14,586 bases of DNA, from assembly GCA_964434535.1 (NCBI GenBank), contig CAYSWA010000054.1:1-14586 (forward strand), in the 5' to 3' direction. The translations under genes were made by a program, and so were the position numbers. Positions 1-8,219 of the stretch are shown here, in pieces. The notes under the pieces were generated by a model. That model had not been told where the DNA came from, did not search any database, and was given only the letters and a program-made list of their open reading frames with translations. Numbering within the stretch: the first letter of the stretch is position 1; every line of letters begins with the position of its first letter. Origin of the DNA: SM23-32 sp964434535. Its GTDB lineage: Bacteria; Planctomycetota; Brocadiia; SM23-32.

Positions 1-1305
1 GTGCTCCTGGTCGGCCCGCCGGGCACGGGCAAGACGCTGCTGGCCAAGGCGGTGGCCGGCGAGGCGGGGGTGACCTTCTTCAGCCTGAGCGGCTCGGACT
101 TCGTGGAGATGTTCGTCGGCGTCGGCGCCGCCCGCGTGCGGGACCTCTTCGAGCAGGCCAACAAGAACGCGCCGAGCATCATCTTTATCGACGAGCTGGA
201 CGCCCTGGGCAAGACGCGCGGCGCCGGCCTGATGGGCGGCCACGACGAGCGCGAGCAGACGCTCAACGCCCTGCTGGTGCAGATGGACGGCTTCACCACC
301 CAGAAGGGCGTCATCCTGCTGGCCGCGACCAACCGCCCGGAGATGCTCGACCCGGCCCTGCTGCGGCCCGGGCGGTTCGACCGCCAGGTCGTCGTGCCCC
401 CTCCCGACCTGCACGACCGGGCCGCGATCCTGCGCGTGCACGCCGAGAACGTCAAGCTGAGCGACGACGTGGACCTGGACAAGCTCGCCGCCATGACGGC
501 GGGCTTCGTCGGGGCCGACCTGGCGAACCTGGTCAACGAGGCGACGCTGCTCGCCGCGCGGCGCAACCGCAGCGAGGTCTCCATGCAGGAGTTCGAGGAC
601 TCGATCGAGCGCGTCGTCGCCGGGCTGGAGAAGCCCAACCGGCTGATGAACGAGCGCGAGCGGGAGATCGTGGCCCACCACGAGTCCGGCCACGCGCTGG
701 TCGCCTGCCTGGTGCCCGGGGCGGACCCCGTGCGCAAGGTCAGCATGATCCCGCGCGGCATGGCCGCCCTCGGCTACACGATGCAGATGCCCACCGAGGA
801 CCGCTACGTGCTGACCAAACGGGAGCTGATGGGCCGGCTGGCGGTGATGCTCGGCGGGCGTTCGGCGGAGGAGATCGCCCTCGGCGAGGTCTCCACCGGG
901 GCCCAGAACGACCTGCAGAAGGCCGCCGAGCTGGCCCGGCAGATGGTCAGCGAGTTCGGCATGACCGAGGAGCTCGGCCCCCTCTCCTACGGGGCCCGCA
1001 AGCGCACGCCCTTCGGCATGGTCCCCACCCCCCAGGGGGAGGCACCGTGGAGCGAACGCACGGCGCGCGACATCGACGAGGCGGTCAGGTCGCTGGTGGA
1101 CGCCGCCCACGAGCGCGCGCGGGAGCTGCTCGCCGAGCACGAGCAGGCGCTGCGCGAGCTGGCCGCCATACTGAAGGAGGAAGAGGTCGTCGAGGAGGCG
1201 GAGCTGAGCGAGCTGCTGGCCCGCCACGACATATCGGTCGAGAAAGGGCAGGCTCGGGCAGGAAGCAGCGAAGGGGAAGAGGCGAGCCACGAGGGCAGCA
1301 CCTGA
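1..1305 (+). CDS. ftsH: ATP-dependent zinc metalloprotease FtsH, 5'-truncated by the window edge
   Basis: FtsH is a membrane-anchored hexameric AAA+ protease that degrades misfolded membrane proteins and some short-lived cytosolic regulators. The visible 434 residues start just before the Walker A motif (GPPGTGKT, residues 5-12). They continue with the FVG pore loop (38-40), Walker B (IIFIDE, 60-65) and the second region of homology (about 108-130) with arginine fingers R122 and R125. The peptidase domain has the zinc motif HESGH (227-231) and a probable third ligand D304 in a QNDLQKA context, spaced as in the family. The C-terminus ends in a charged helix and an acidic tail. The N-terminal membrane segments and periplasmic domain, roughly 190 residues in family members, lie outside the window, so the GTG at base 1 is an internal codon. 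Every active-site element in view is intact. The next gene begins 16 nt downstream. Confidence 0.97.
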   Translation: MLLVGPPGTGKTLLAKAVAGEAGVTFFSLSGSDFVEMFVGVGAARVRDLFEQANKNAPSIIFIDELDALGKTRGAGLMGGHDEREQTLNALLVQMDGFTTQKGVILLAATNRPEMLDPALLRPGRFDRQVVVPPPDLHDRAAILRVHAENVKLSDDVDLDKLAAMTAGFVGADLANLVNEATLLAARRNRSEVSMQEFEDSIERVVAGLEKPNRLMNEREREIVAHHESGHALVACLVPGADPVRKVSMIPRGMAALGYTMQMPTEDRYVLTKRELMGRLAVMLGGRSAEEIALGEVSTGAQNDLQKAAELARQMVSEFGMTEELGPLSYGARKRTPFGMVPTPQGEAPWSERTARDIDEAVRSLVDAAHERARELLAEHEQALRELAAILKEEEVVEEAELSELLARHDISVEKGQARAGSSEGEEASHEGST

Positions 1306-1321
1306 CAGCAGGGAGCGAAGA

Positions 1322-2977
1322 ATGGAGCAGGCTGAAGAACGCGCGGTCGAGCAGCCGGCCGGCGGGCCGCAGGCGCCCGCGCAGGCCGGCGATGGTGGCG
1401 TGAGCACGGGGCGCAAGGTGCGACTGGCCGTGCTGGTGGCCGTTCTCGTGGCGCTGACCGCCTTCGCCCTCGCCTATAGGAGCCGCCTCGCGCGGCAGGA
1501 ACGGCAGGAGCAGGAGAGGGTCGCCACGGCGCTGGCCGACCTGCGCCGGGCGGTCGAAGCCATTCGGCACGACGCACCGGCACAGGTGCTCAGAGCTCAA
1601 CTGGCGCAAGCCGCCGCGCGCTACTACGCCGTGCAGCAACTGGAACCCGGCAACCCCGAAGCGGACCGGCTCGGCGTGGCGCTCAGCTACGCCCAGGGCA
1701 GCGCCCTGGAGGCGGCCGTGCAACTGTTCAACTCGCTGGAGGTGCGGCAGATCGGCGCCGAGATCGGTCGGGACGCCTATGCGCGGGCGGCCGGCGCGCT
1801 CGACAGCTTCCCCGGGCTGGCCGCCGACGCGGCCTCAACCGAGATCCACGGGCCCGGCAAGGAGTACCTCCAGCGCACGGGCTTCCTGTGGGGCGCCGCC
1901 CGAGCCGTCGTGCCGGCCGAAGGGAGCGAGCGCGACCGGGCCATGCGGCTGCTGCGGTGGATGGCCCTCCACGTGGGCCCGGCCACGGCGTGGGATCTGC
2001 CGGCCGAACCACACGAGGCCCTCTTCCGCGGCCGCGCAAGCCCTGTCGAGGCAGCGTGGAGCTTCAGCGAGCTGGCGCGGCAGGCGGAGCTGCGCTGTCG
2101 GGTGGCGTCCGTTCCGCCCGCTTCCGGCGCGGCAGATCCGCTCATCCTGGTCCAGCTCGAGCCGACCGACGGGGCGCCTTTCCTGGTGGACCCGTATCGA
2201 GGCGTGCCCCTGCTCGACACGGAGGGCGGGGGGCCGCTCTCCCTGGAGGCGCTCGCGGCCCGCCCGGAGGCTTACGGCGAGTTCCTCGCGCTGGCAGACG
2301 GAACGGACGGCGAGGCGCAATACGCCTTCGGGTCGGCCACGCTCAAGACCGCGCTCTATCCCTTCGCGTGCTATCCCCGGTTCCTGGTCTTCGACCACCT
2401 GCTGGAGCCGCTCCAAGCCCATCCGCGCGTGGCGGCCCACCCCGAGTTCCTGGCGCCGGGGCGGCCGCTGGAGCTCTGGGAGGCACCGATGGAGGTGATG
2501 AGGCGCGCGCAGACCGTGCGGCCGGGGCCACAGGCACAACGGGCCTACAGGGCCCTGCAGGTGCTCCAGGCGCCGCGCGTCCAGTTCCTCCAGGGCCATC
2601 ACGAGCCGGCCCTGGCCGGCTTCACCGCCCTGTCGAGGGAGATCGAGGCCAAGCGCCGGGCGGCGGAGGTGGCCGAAGCGGCGGCGCTGCTGGACGAGGC
2701 GCTTCAGCACGCCGGGTTCTTCGCGGCGGGGGCGGCCTTTGAGGCGGGCGACTTCGCCGCAGCCGCCGGACGGCTCCGCGCCTACCTGACCGCCTATCCC
2801 TCGGGCCATTGGCGGGCCCCGGCGGCGGCCCAGCTCGCCGAATGCCTGAGCGTCATGGAAGAACCGTCCGCCCCGCCCGCCTGGCAGGAGCTGCCGCCGC
2901 CGCGTCGCCTCCATGGCGCGCTGAGGCAGCGGGGACTGCTGCCCGGGCCCGGCGAAGCGGGACAGCCCGGCCAGTGA
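1322..2977 (+). CDS. Membrane-anchored protein with degenerate transglutaminase-like domain and TPR-like C-terminus
   Basis: I do not recognise a named family for this 551-residue protein. A polar, Ala/Pro-rich N-terminus is followed by one membrane segment (about 33-51) and a charged helix. The rest is probably periplasmic. Residues about 202-298 resemble a transglutaminase-like fold: a helix, then RGRAS-x3-A (236-244) followed by a helix and RCRV (258-261), then a VDPYRG strand (289-294). At the usual catalytic cysteine there is S240, and no histidine is seen at the expected strand near 274-279; only D290 of the triad remains. Residues about 471-512 look like a TPR/YfiO-type helical pair (GDFAAAAGRLRAYL...YP). 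The ATG at 1322 has a GGGAG ribosome site (1311-1315) six bases upstream. The protein sits between ftsH and tilS, probably in one transcript. A non-catalytic binding role in the envelope is inference; the fold assignment is by eye. Confidence 0.8.
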   Translation: MEQAEERAVEQPAGGPQAPAQAGDGGVSTGRKVRLAVLVAVLVALTAFALAYRSRLARQERQEQERVATALADLRRAVEAIRHDAPAQVLRAQLAQAAARYYAVQQLEPGNPEADRLGVALSYAQGSALEAAVQLFNSLEVRQIGAEIGRDAYARAAGALDSFPGLAADAASTEIHGPGKEYLQRTGFLWGAARAVVPAEGSERDRAMRLLRWMALHVGPATAWDLPAEPHEALFRGRASPVEAAWSFSELARQAELRCRVASVPPASGAADPLILVQLEPTDGAPFLVDPYRGVPLLDTEGGGPLSLEALAARPEAYGEFLALADGTDGEAQYAFGSATLKTALYPFACYPRFLVFDHLLEPLQAHPRVAAHPEFLAPGRPLELWEAPMEVMRRAQTVRPGPQAQRAYRALQVLQAPRVQFLQGHHEPALAGFTALSREIEAKRRAAEVAEAAALLDEALQHAGFFAAGAAFEAGDFAAAAGRLRAYLTAYPSGHWRAPAAAQLAECLSVMEEPSAPPAWQELPPPRRLHGALRQRGLLPGPGEAGQPGQ

Positions 2978-2987
2978 GGGGCGCGTG

Positions 2988-4430
2988 ATGGACGAGGTCG
3001 CGCACAGGGTGCTGCGCTTCGTGCGGAGCCGGGGGCTGCTCGTCGGGGGCGAGACGGTCGTCGTCGGCCTGAGCGGCGGGCCGGATTCGGTGGCGCTGGC
3101 CCTGGTGCTGAAGGAGCTCTCCGAACACGGGCTTGCGCTGGATCTCCACCTGGCGCACCTCGACCACGGCCTGCGGGGCGCCGCCTCCCGGCAGGACGCG
3201 CGGTTCTGCCGCGAGTTCGCAGATCGGCAGGGGCTGCCCATCGAGACGACGCGGGAAGACGTGGCTGCGGCCGCCGAACGCGAAGGACTCTCGATCGAAG
3301 CGGCGGCGCGCACGCTGCGTTACCAGTTCCTCGAGCGTGCAGCGGCGGAACTCGGCGCCGACGCCGTGGCCACCGGTCATCACGCCGACGACCTGGCCGA
3401 GACCGTGCTGATGCGCCTGATGCGAGGGACGGGCCTGAGCGGCCTGGCGGCGATCCGGCCCCGGCGCCCCTTGAGCCGGGAGAATCCCCACCTCGCCCTG
3501 ATCCGACCGCTGCTCGGCGTGCGGAAGGCCGAGCTGATCGCGTTCCTCACGGGGATCGGCCAGCGGTTCCGCGAAGACGAGACGAACCGCGACACGGTTC
3601 ACACGCGCAACCGCGTGCGCCACGTGCTCCTGCCGGTGCTGGGGCGGGAGTTTCCGGCCTTCTCGGTCGGCTCGCTCTGCGCGCTGGCCGAGTCCGCAGC
3701 GGAGGCCGATGCCCTGATCCAGGAGCTGACCGAGGAGCGCTGGCCCGCCCTCTGCGCCGAGGAGGGGCCGGACGGCGTCTCGCTGCGTGCCGACGCGCTG
3801 GCGCAGGCGCCGGCGGCGGTGCGCAAGGCGGCCTGCGCGCGCGCGCTGATTGTGGTCGCTGCGGGGCCGGCGCCCGCCCTGAGGGCCGAGCACTATGCGG
3901 ACCTCTCCGCCCTGCCCTCGCGCCCCGTGGGCACGGAGGTCACGCTGCCCGGAGGCTTGACAGCGCACCGCGAGCACGGACTGGTGCATTTCCGCCGCCG
4001 GGAGCCGTCGGGGCCGCTCCCGGCGCGGCCGCTTGCCGTGCCGGGGCAGGTGACGCTGCCCGAGGTCGCCATGCGGATCACGTGCCGCCGGCTCCGGCAC
4101 GGACCCGGCCCCGACGAGCTGGGCGCACGCCTGACGCCCCGTGAGGCGTGCCTGGACGCCGCCGAGGCGGGCGCGCCGCTCTCGGTGCGCTCCAGGCGGC
4201 CGGGTGACCGGTTCCATCCGCTCGGCGCGCCGGGCGGCCACAGGCTGAAGCAGTTCTTCATCGACCGCAAGGTCCCCCGGCACGAAAGGGACCGGATCCC
4301 GCTGGTAACCGCGCCGGACGGCCGGATCGCCTGGGTGGTGGGCCACGAGATCGGCGAGGAGTTCAAGGTACGGGCGGCCGGCCGCCCGGCCCTGCACCTG
4401 AGGGCCGCGCGCGTCGGCCAGAGCGACTGA
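2988..4430 (+). CDS. tilS: tRNA(Ile)-lysidine synthase TilS
   Basis: TilS uses ATP and lysine to convert the wobble cytidine (C34) of tRNA-Ile(CAU) to lysidine, so that it reads AUA and is charged with isoleucine; it is normally essential. Counted from the ATG at 2988, the 480-residue product has the PP-loop SGGPDS (29-34), a HLDHGLRG segment (57-64), the GHHADDLAETVLMRLMRG signature (130-147) and the EDETN...RNRVRHVLLP segment (196-216). It also has the C-terminal TilS domain with RRPGDRF and KQFFIDRKVPRHERD (about 403-435). This is full length for the long, E. coli-like form. A GTG at 2985 is in frame, but the GAGGGG site at 2976-2981 sits six bases from the ATG and only three from the GTG. 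The gap to the upstream gene is 10 nt, which suggests co-transcription. Confidence 0.97.
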   Translation: MDEVAHRVLRFVRSRGLLVGGETVVVGLSGGPDSVALALVLKELSEHGLALDLHLAHLDHGLRGAASRQDARFCREFADRQGLPIETTREDVAAAAEREGLSIEAAARTLRYQFLERAAAELGADAVATGHHADDLAETVLMRLMRGTGLSGLAAIRPRRPLSRENPHLALIRPLLGVRKAELIAFLTGIGQRFREDETNRDTVHTRNRVRHVLLPVLGREFPAFSVGSLCALAESAAEADALIQELTEERWPALCAEEGPDGVSLRADALAQAPAAVRKAACARALIVVAAGPAPALRAEHYADLSALPSRPVGTEVTLPGGLTAHREHGLVHFRRREPSGPLPARPLAVPGQVTLPEVAMRITCRRLRHGPGPDELGARLTPREACLDAAEAGAPLSVRSRRPGDRFHPLGAPGGHRLKQFFIDRKVPRHERDRIPLVTAPDGRIAWVVGHEIGEEFKVRAAGRPALHLRAARVGQSD

Positions 4431-4450
4431 TGACGCCGCCCGCGCAGGGT

Positions 4451-4480
4451 TTGCGTTCGGGCGACTCGCTGCCATAGCAT
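4451..4480 (+). promoter_or_regulatory. Possible sigma70-type promoter for the envelope gene cluster
   Basis: TTGCGT (4451-4456) and TAGCAT (4475-4480) are separated by 18 bases in the only sizeable gap (81 nt) of the + strand run. The A/T-containing hexamers stand out in a very G+C-rich context. A start near 4487 would leave a leader of about 25 nt before the AsmA-like gene. No clear terminator of the upstream transcript is visible, so read-through from tilS remains possible. The same -10 hexamer occurs in the candidate promoter upstream of the divergent deacetylase gene near the right edge. Confidence 0.3.
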
Positions 4481-4511
4481 AGGAAGCTGCCCCTCAGCAC
4501 GAAGGCCAGGC

Positions 4512-7259
4512 ATGAGGACCCGCACTGCCATCAAGCTGATCGTCCTCGGGGCGATCCTGCTCGCCGTCGGCGTCGGCGTGGAGCTGATCGAGCGCCGGAT
4601 CGCGCCCGAGCGGCTCCGCCGGGAGCTCGAGGCGAGGCTGGGGGAAGCCCTCGACGGCGAGGTCAGCATCGGCGCAGCCCGGCTGGAGCTGCCGCGCGCC
4701 GTCGTGCACGTCTCGCAGGTCGCGGTCACGCTGCCCGGCGAGGAGGATCCGGTCTTCGAATGCCCGCGCGTCACGGCGGCGCTGGACCGCGGGGCGCTGC
4801 TGCGGGGCAAGGTCGTCCCGACCAGGATCGCCCTCTCCGGGGCGGCGGTGCGGCTCTCTTACGATCCGGACGCGCGCCGCTGGAACGTGGCCGAGCTGCT
4901 GGCGGAGCGCGAAGAGGCGGTCGCCGGCGCGCCACGCAATGGGAAGCCGGCGGGCCTGCTCCGGGACGGCCTGCGCGTGGAGGGGGCCACGCTCTCGCTT
5001 CAGCACCCGAAACTGCTCGGAGACGGGGCGCCCCGCCGCTACACGGGGCTGTGGTTCAACGTCCGCCCGGAGGCCGGCGGGGCGGGCGGCTGGCGGCTTG
5101 AAGGGGGGCTGGAGTGCGGCCTGCTGGCGGGCACGTGGTTCACGGGCCGGGCCTCGCGCGGCGGGCCCGACCCACGCTACCTGCTGAGGTTCGGGGCGGA
5201 GGGCTTGCACGGCGGGGAGGAGCTGTGGCGCCTGGTGCCGATGGGCCACAAGGTCTGGAGCGACTTCCGGCCCGCGGGCCGGTTCGCCGTGAAGGGAACC
5301 GTTCAGCCGGATGCGGGCGGCCGCGTGCGGTGGGGTCTCGACGTGGAGGTCAGCGAGGCGACGGCGACAACCCGCTTCTTCCCTGCCGAGGCGCACTCGG
5401 TGAGCGGACTGGTCAGGGTAACCGACGCCGGCCTGACGGTGCGGGACGTGACGGGAGTGATCGCCTCGGACGAGTTCGAGGACGCCGGCCCGCAGACGCT
5501 GCCGGCGCACGTGCGCGTGGACGGCGTCTCCCGATGGGGCCGGCGGGGCGGATCGTACACGATTGGGGCGAGGGACGTGCCGCTCTGCCGCACGAGCGTG
5601 GAGGCGATACCCGAGCGGGGCGGCGAGCTGTGGGAGCGCCTGCGTCCCCGTGGCCGGGCGAACCTGGTCATCATCGTGGAAGAGATGCCCGAGACGGGCA
5701 GGGCCCGCTTCCGCGCCGAGGCGGACCTGGAGGAGACGACGCTGGCGCCGCCCGAGTTGCCCGTGGCCCTGGAGCGGGTGCACGGCGCCATCGAGGTGGA
5801 GCAGCGCACGGTACGGTTCCGCGCCCTGGAGGGCCTGTTGGGAACCGCGGGCGCCGGTGCGCAACCGGCGTTCGCCCTGGGGGGCACGCTGGACCTGGAC
5901 GGGCGAGACAGCCGCCTGAGCCTCGAGCTGCGGGGCGTGCGAACGGACGAGGCGCTGGTGCGGGCGATACCGACGCTCGGCGACGACCTCTGGGAGCACT
6001 TCCGGCCAGAGGTCATGCTGGACGCGGAGGTGGTCGTGGTGGACCGGCCGGACTCGGAGGCGATGGACTATGCCGCCGACGTCCACCTGCGGGGCGGGCG
6101 GGCCGCGGCGAGCTTCCTGCCCATGCCGCTCAGCGACATCACGGGGAGGCTGCGCGTCGAAGGCAGCCGCATCTTCGTCGAGCAGTTCACGGCGGCGGTC
6201 GATACAGCGGGCGAGGAGACGGCCGACGGCCGGACCAGGAACCGGGTGGACCTGCGGGGCAAGGTGGACCTGGAGTCATCGCGCGCCGACCTGGACGTGC
6301 TGGCGCGCGACCTTACGCTGACGCAAGCCCTGCTGCGGGCGGTGCCCGAGGTGGGCGAGCAGATCCTGGCCGAGATGGCCGCCAGCGGCATGGTCTCCCT
6401 GAGCGGGCGGATCCACTACGACGGGCGGGCCGAGCCGCCGCTGCATTACCTGCTGGACATCGGTCTGAAGGACGTCACCGTCCAGCCCAAGCTCGCGCCG
6501 ATGCCCCTCGAGGCGCTGTCCGGCGACCTGCTCGCCACCGAATACCGGGTCCTGAGCAGCAACCTGACGGGGGTGAGCTGCGGGGGCCAGCTCCGGGGCT
6601 CGATCGTCGCCCACTACGGGGGCGGCGGCCTGCCCAGCTTCGGCGCCACGGTGCATTTCGACCAGATCAGCCTCGCCGACCTGGCCCGCCGGCTCGCAGG
6701 CGAGCAGAAGAAGGTGGCCGGCCGGCTCTCGGGCACGGTGAACCTGGGAGGCATCGTGGGCGAGCCGGCCAGCATGAACGGCGACGGGAGACTCACGCTC
6801 GTCGAGGGGCAGCTCTGGGAGACGACTTTCTTCGGCCGGCTCATCAGCATCCTGCACCTGAGCATCCCGTCGGAACGGTCGGTGCCGGCCACGGGCGAGG
6901 CGCTCTTCGACCTGCGTGGGCCCGAGGCGAGAGTGCGCGAGTTCAGCCTCACCGGCGGCGGGCTGAGCCTCTCGGGGTTCGGAACGGTCTGGCTGGACGA
7001 CGCCACGCTGGACCTGAAGATGGTCGCCGTCGGCTCGCCCGAGGGAGGGCCGGCCATCCCGCTGATCGGCAGCCTGATCGGCGCCGTCCTCCAGGCCGTG
7101 GAGAAGGAGCTGGTCCGGCTCGACGTGACCGGCCCGGTCGAGGACCCCGTCTTCGAGCACAAGGTGCTCAGCACGCTGACGAGCCCGATCACGGGCCTCC
7201 GCTCGATCCTGTTCAGCCCGCTCTTCGGGGGCGAATCGCCCCCGCGGCGGGAACAATGA
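4512..7259 (+). CDS. AsmA-like inner-membrane-anchored periplasmic repeat protein
   Basis: The 915-residue protein begins with one membrane anchor (about 7-24) and then the AsmA-type start, in which a short helix precedes a segment like EARLGEALDGEVSIGAARL (40-58). The middle holds four diverged repeats of about 120-125 residues. They are marked by VWSDFRP (248-254), LWERLRP (373-379), LWEHFRP (493-499) and the weaker ILAEMAA (618-624); each is followed by beta-rich sequence ending in a TGRLRVEGSRI-like strand. The C-terminus (about 755-885) is AsmA-like: LTLVEGQLW, SLTGGGLSLSGFGTV, then LVRLDVTGPVEDPVF. AsmA/TamB/YhdP relatives are thought to be bridge-like phospholipid carriers between membranes, so a lipid transport or outer-membrane assembly role is inferred from family and from the LptC-type gene two genes downstream. 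GAAGG (4501-4505) precedes the ATG. Assignment to the AsmA-like superfamily is fairly secure; the exact subfamily is not. Confidence 0.82.
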   Translation: MRTRTAIKLIVLGAILLAVGVGVELIERRIAPERLRRELEARLGEALDGEVSIGAARLELPRAVVHVSQVAVTLPGEEDPVFECPRVTAALDRGALLRGKVVPTRIALSGAAVRLSYDPDARRWNVAELLAEREEAVAGAPRNGKPAGLLRDGLRVEGATLSLQHPKLLGDGAPRRYTGLWFNVRPEAGGAGGWRLEGGLECGLLAGTWFTGRASRGGPDPRYLLRFGAEGLHGGEELWRLVPMGHKVWSDFRPAGRFAVKGTVQPDAGGRVRWGLDVEVSEATATTRFFPAEAHSVSGLVRVTDAGLTVRDVTGVIASDEFEDAGPQTLPAHVRVDGVSRWGRRGGSYTIGARDVPLCRTSVEAIPERGGELWERLRPRGRANLVIIVEEMPETGRARFRAEADLEETTLAPPELPVALERVHGAIEVEQRTVRFRALEGLLGTAGAGAQPAFALGGTLDLDGRDSRLSLELRGVRTDEALVRAIPTLGDDLWEHFRPEVMLDAEVVVVDRPDSEAMDYAADVHLRGGRAAASFLPMPLSDITGRLRVEGSRIFVEQFTAAVDTAGEETADGRTRNRVDLRGKVDLESSRADLDVLARDLTLTQALLRAVPEVGEQILAEMAASGMVSLSGRIHYDGRAEPPLHYLLDIGLKDVTVQPKLAPMPLEALSGDLLATEYRVLSSNLTGVSCGGQLRGSIVAHYGGGGLPSFGATVHFDQISLADLARRLAGEQKKVAGRLSGTVNLGGIVGEPASMNGDGRLTLVEGQLWETTFFGRLISILHLSIPSERSVPATGEALFDLRGPEARVREFSLTGGGLSLSGFGTVWLDDATLDLKMVAVGSPEGGPAIPLIGSLIGAVLQAVEKELVRLDVTGPVEDPVFEHKVLSTLTSPITGLRSILFSPLFGGESPPRREQ

Positions 7260-7276
7260 CGGGGGGAGCGCAACCC

Positions 7277-8215
7277 ATGCAGAGGCCGAAGATCACGGTG
7301 GTGGGCAGCGCGAACACCGACCTGACGGTGATGACCGAGCGGCTGCCGGCCCCCGGCGAGACCGTGCTGGGCAGCCGGCTGGTGCGCGCCGGGGGCGGCA
7401 AGGGAGCCAACCAGGCTGTGGCCGCCGCCCGCGGCGGCGCGGAGGTGGCCTTCGTGGGGCGGGTCGGCGACGACGAGTTCGGCGCCGCCACCCTCGCGGC
7501 GCTGCGGGCCGAGGGCATCGACATCCGTCACGTGGGCACTGATGAACGCAACCCCAGCGGGGTGGCACTAATCATGGTGGACGGCGCCGGGGAGAACCTG
7601 ATCGCCGTCGCCCCGGGCGCCAACGCGCGCCTCGGCGCGGCCGACGTGGAGGCGGCGCGCGCGGCCATCGCCTCCGCCGACCTGCTGTTGCTTCAGTTGG
7701 AGATACCCCTGGACACGGTCCGGGCGGCCATCGGCATCGCGCAGGCGGCGGGGGTGGCGGTGCTGCTGAACCCGGCCCCCGCGCCCGGCTGCGAGCTGAA
7801 CGAGCTGTGCAGGCGCCTGCAGTACCTGACCCCGAACCGCGTGGAGGCGGCCCAACTGCTCGGCGCCGATCCGGCGCAGGATCCCGAGACGACGGCCCGC
7901 GCCCTTGCCGAGGCGAGTGGCGGGACGGTGTTCCTGACCCTCGGCGCCGACGGCGTCTGCGTCTGCGACGGGCGGGAATGCGAGCTCGTCGACGCGCCGC
8001 CCGTGCGGGCTGTCGACAGCGTCGGCGCGGGGGACTGCTTCGCCGGGACGCTGGCCGTGGCGATCGCCGAGGGGCGGCCGATGCGTGAGGCGGCGCGGTT
8101 CGCCGCCTGCGGCGCGGCCCTCTCGGTGCGCAAGGAAGGGGCGCAGCCGTCGATGCCCCGACGCGAGAAGATCGACCGCCTGATCGCGCAACTCAACCGG
8201 AAGCGAGCAAACTGA
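7277..8215 (+). CDS. rbsK: Ribokinase (PfkB family carbohydrate kinase)
   Basis: Ribokinase phosphorylates D-ribose to ribose 5-phosphate with ATP in the cytosol. The 312-residue product matches RbsK along its length: an SANTDLTV start (11-18), PGETV (26-30), the substrate-site GGGKGANQAVAAAR (39-52), FVGRVGDDEFG (59-69), NPAPAPG (165-171), the N-x-x-E motif (187-190), TLGADG (221-226) and the PfkB anion hole DSVGAGDCF (247-255) with catalytic base D253. The C-terminal KEGAQPSMP (286-294) is typical of RbsK and argues against a heptose kinase (HldE). The chosen ATG has a purine-rich GGGGGGAG (7261-7268) eight bases upstream. An alternative ATG at 7256 overlaps the upstream stop as ATGA and would add seven residues. 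It lies between two envelope genes with very short gaps, so it is almost surely in their operon; its link to them is unclear, and no ribose transporter is in view. Confidence 0.93.
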   Translation: MQRPKITVVGSANTDLTVMTERLPAPGETVLGSRLVRAGGGKGANQAVAAARGGAEVAFVGRVGDDEFGAATLAALRAEGIDIRHVGTDERNPSGVALIMVDGAGENLIAVAPGANARLGAADVEAARAAIASADLLLLQLEIPLDTVRAAIGIAQAAGVAVLLNPAPAPGCELNELCRRLQYLTPNRVEAAQLLGADPAQDPETTARALAEASGGTVFLTLGADGVCVCDGRECELVDAPPVRAVDSVGAGDCFAGTLAVAIAEGRPMREAARFAACGAALSVRKEGAQPSMPRREKIDRLIAQLNRKRAN

Positions 8216-8219
8216 GCCC

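Noticed and set aside
4418..4475. Possible terminator hairpin after tilS (AGCGA pairing with TCGCT)
   Set aside because: Only five base pairs with a loop of more than 30 bases and no following T-run.
4494..6086. 530-codon minus-strand open frame opposite the AsmA-like gene
   Set aside because: His/Arg/Gln-rich shadow translation with no domain; the + strand frame has a membrane anchor and family motifs.
5114..7276. Open frame extending the ribokinase upstream through most of the AsmA-like gene
   Set aside because: The upstream part is an Arg/Gly/Pro-rich shadow of the AsmA-like coding sequence; kinase similarity starts at the ATG at 7277, which has a ribosome site.
7256..7276. Alternative ribokinase start at 7256 forming an ATGA overlap with the upstream stop
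   Set aside because: Possible, but the ATG at 7277 has the better spaced purine-rich site and gives the family's usual N-terminus; kept only as an alternative.
7277..8215. Kinase read as an HldE-type heptose kinase because of its envelope neighbours
   Set aside because: The substrate-site and C-terminal KEGAQPSMP signatures are ribokinase-like, so context alone does not justify the change.
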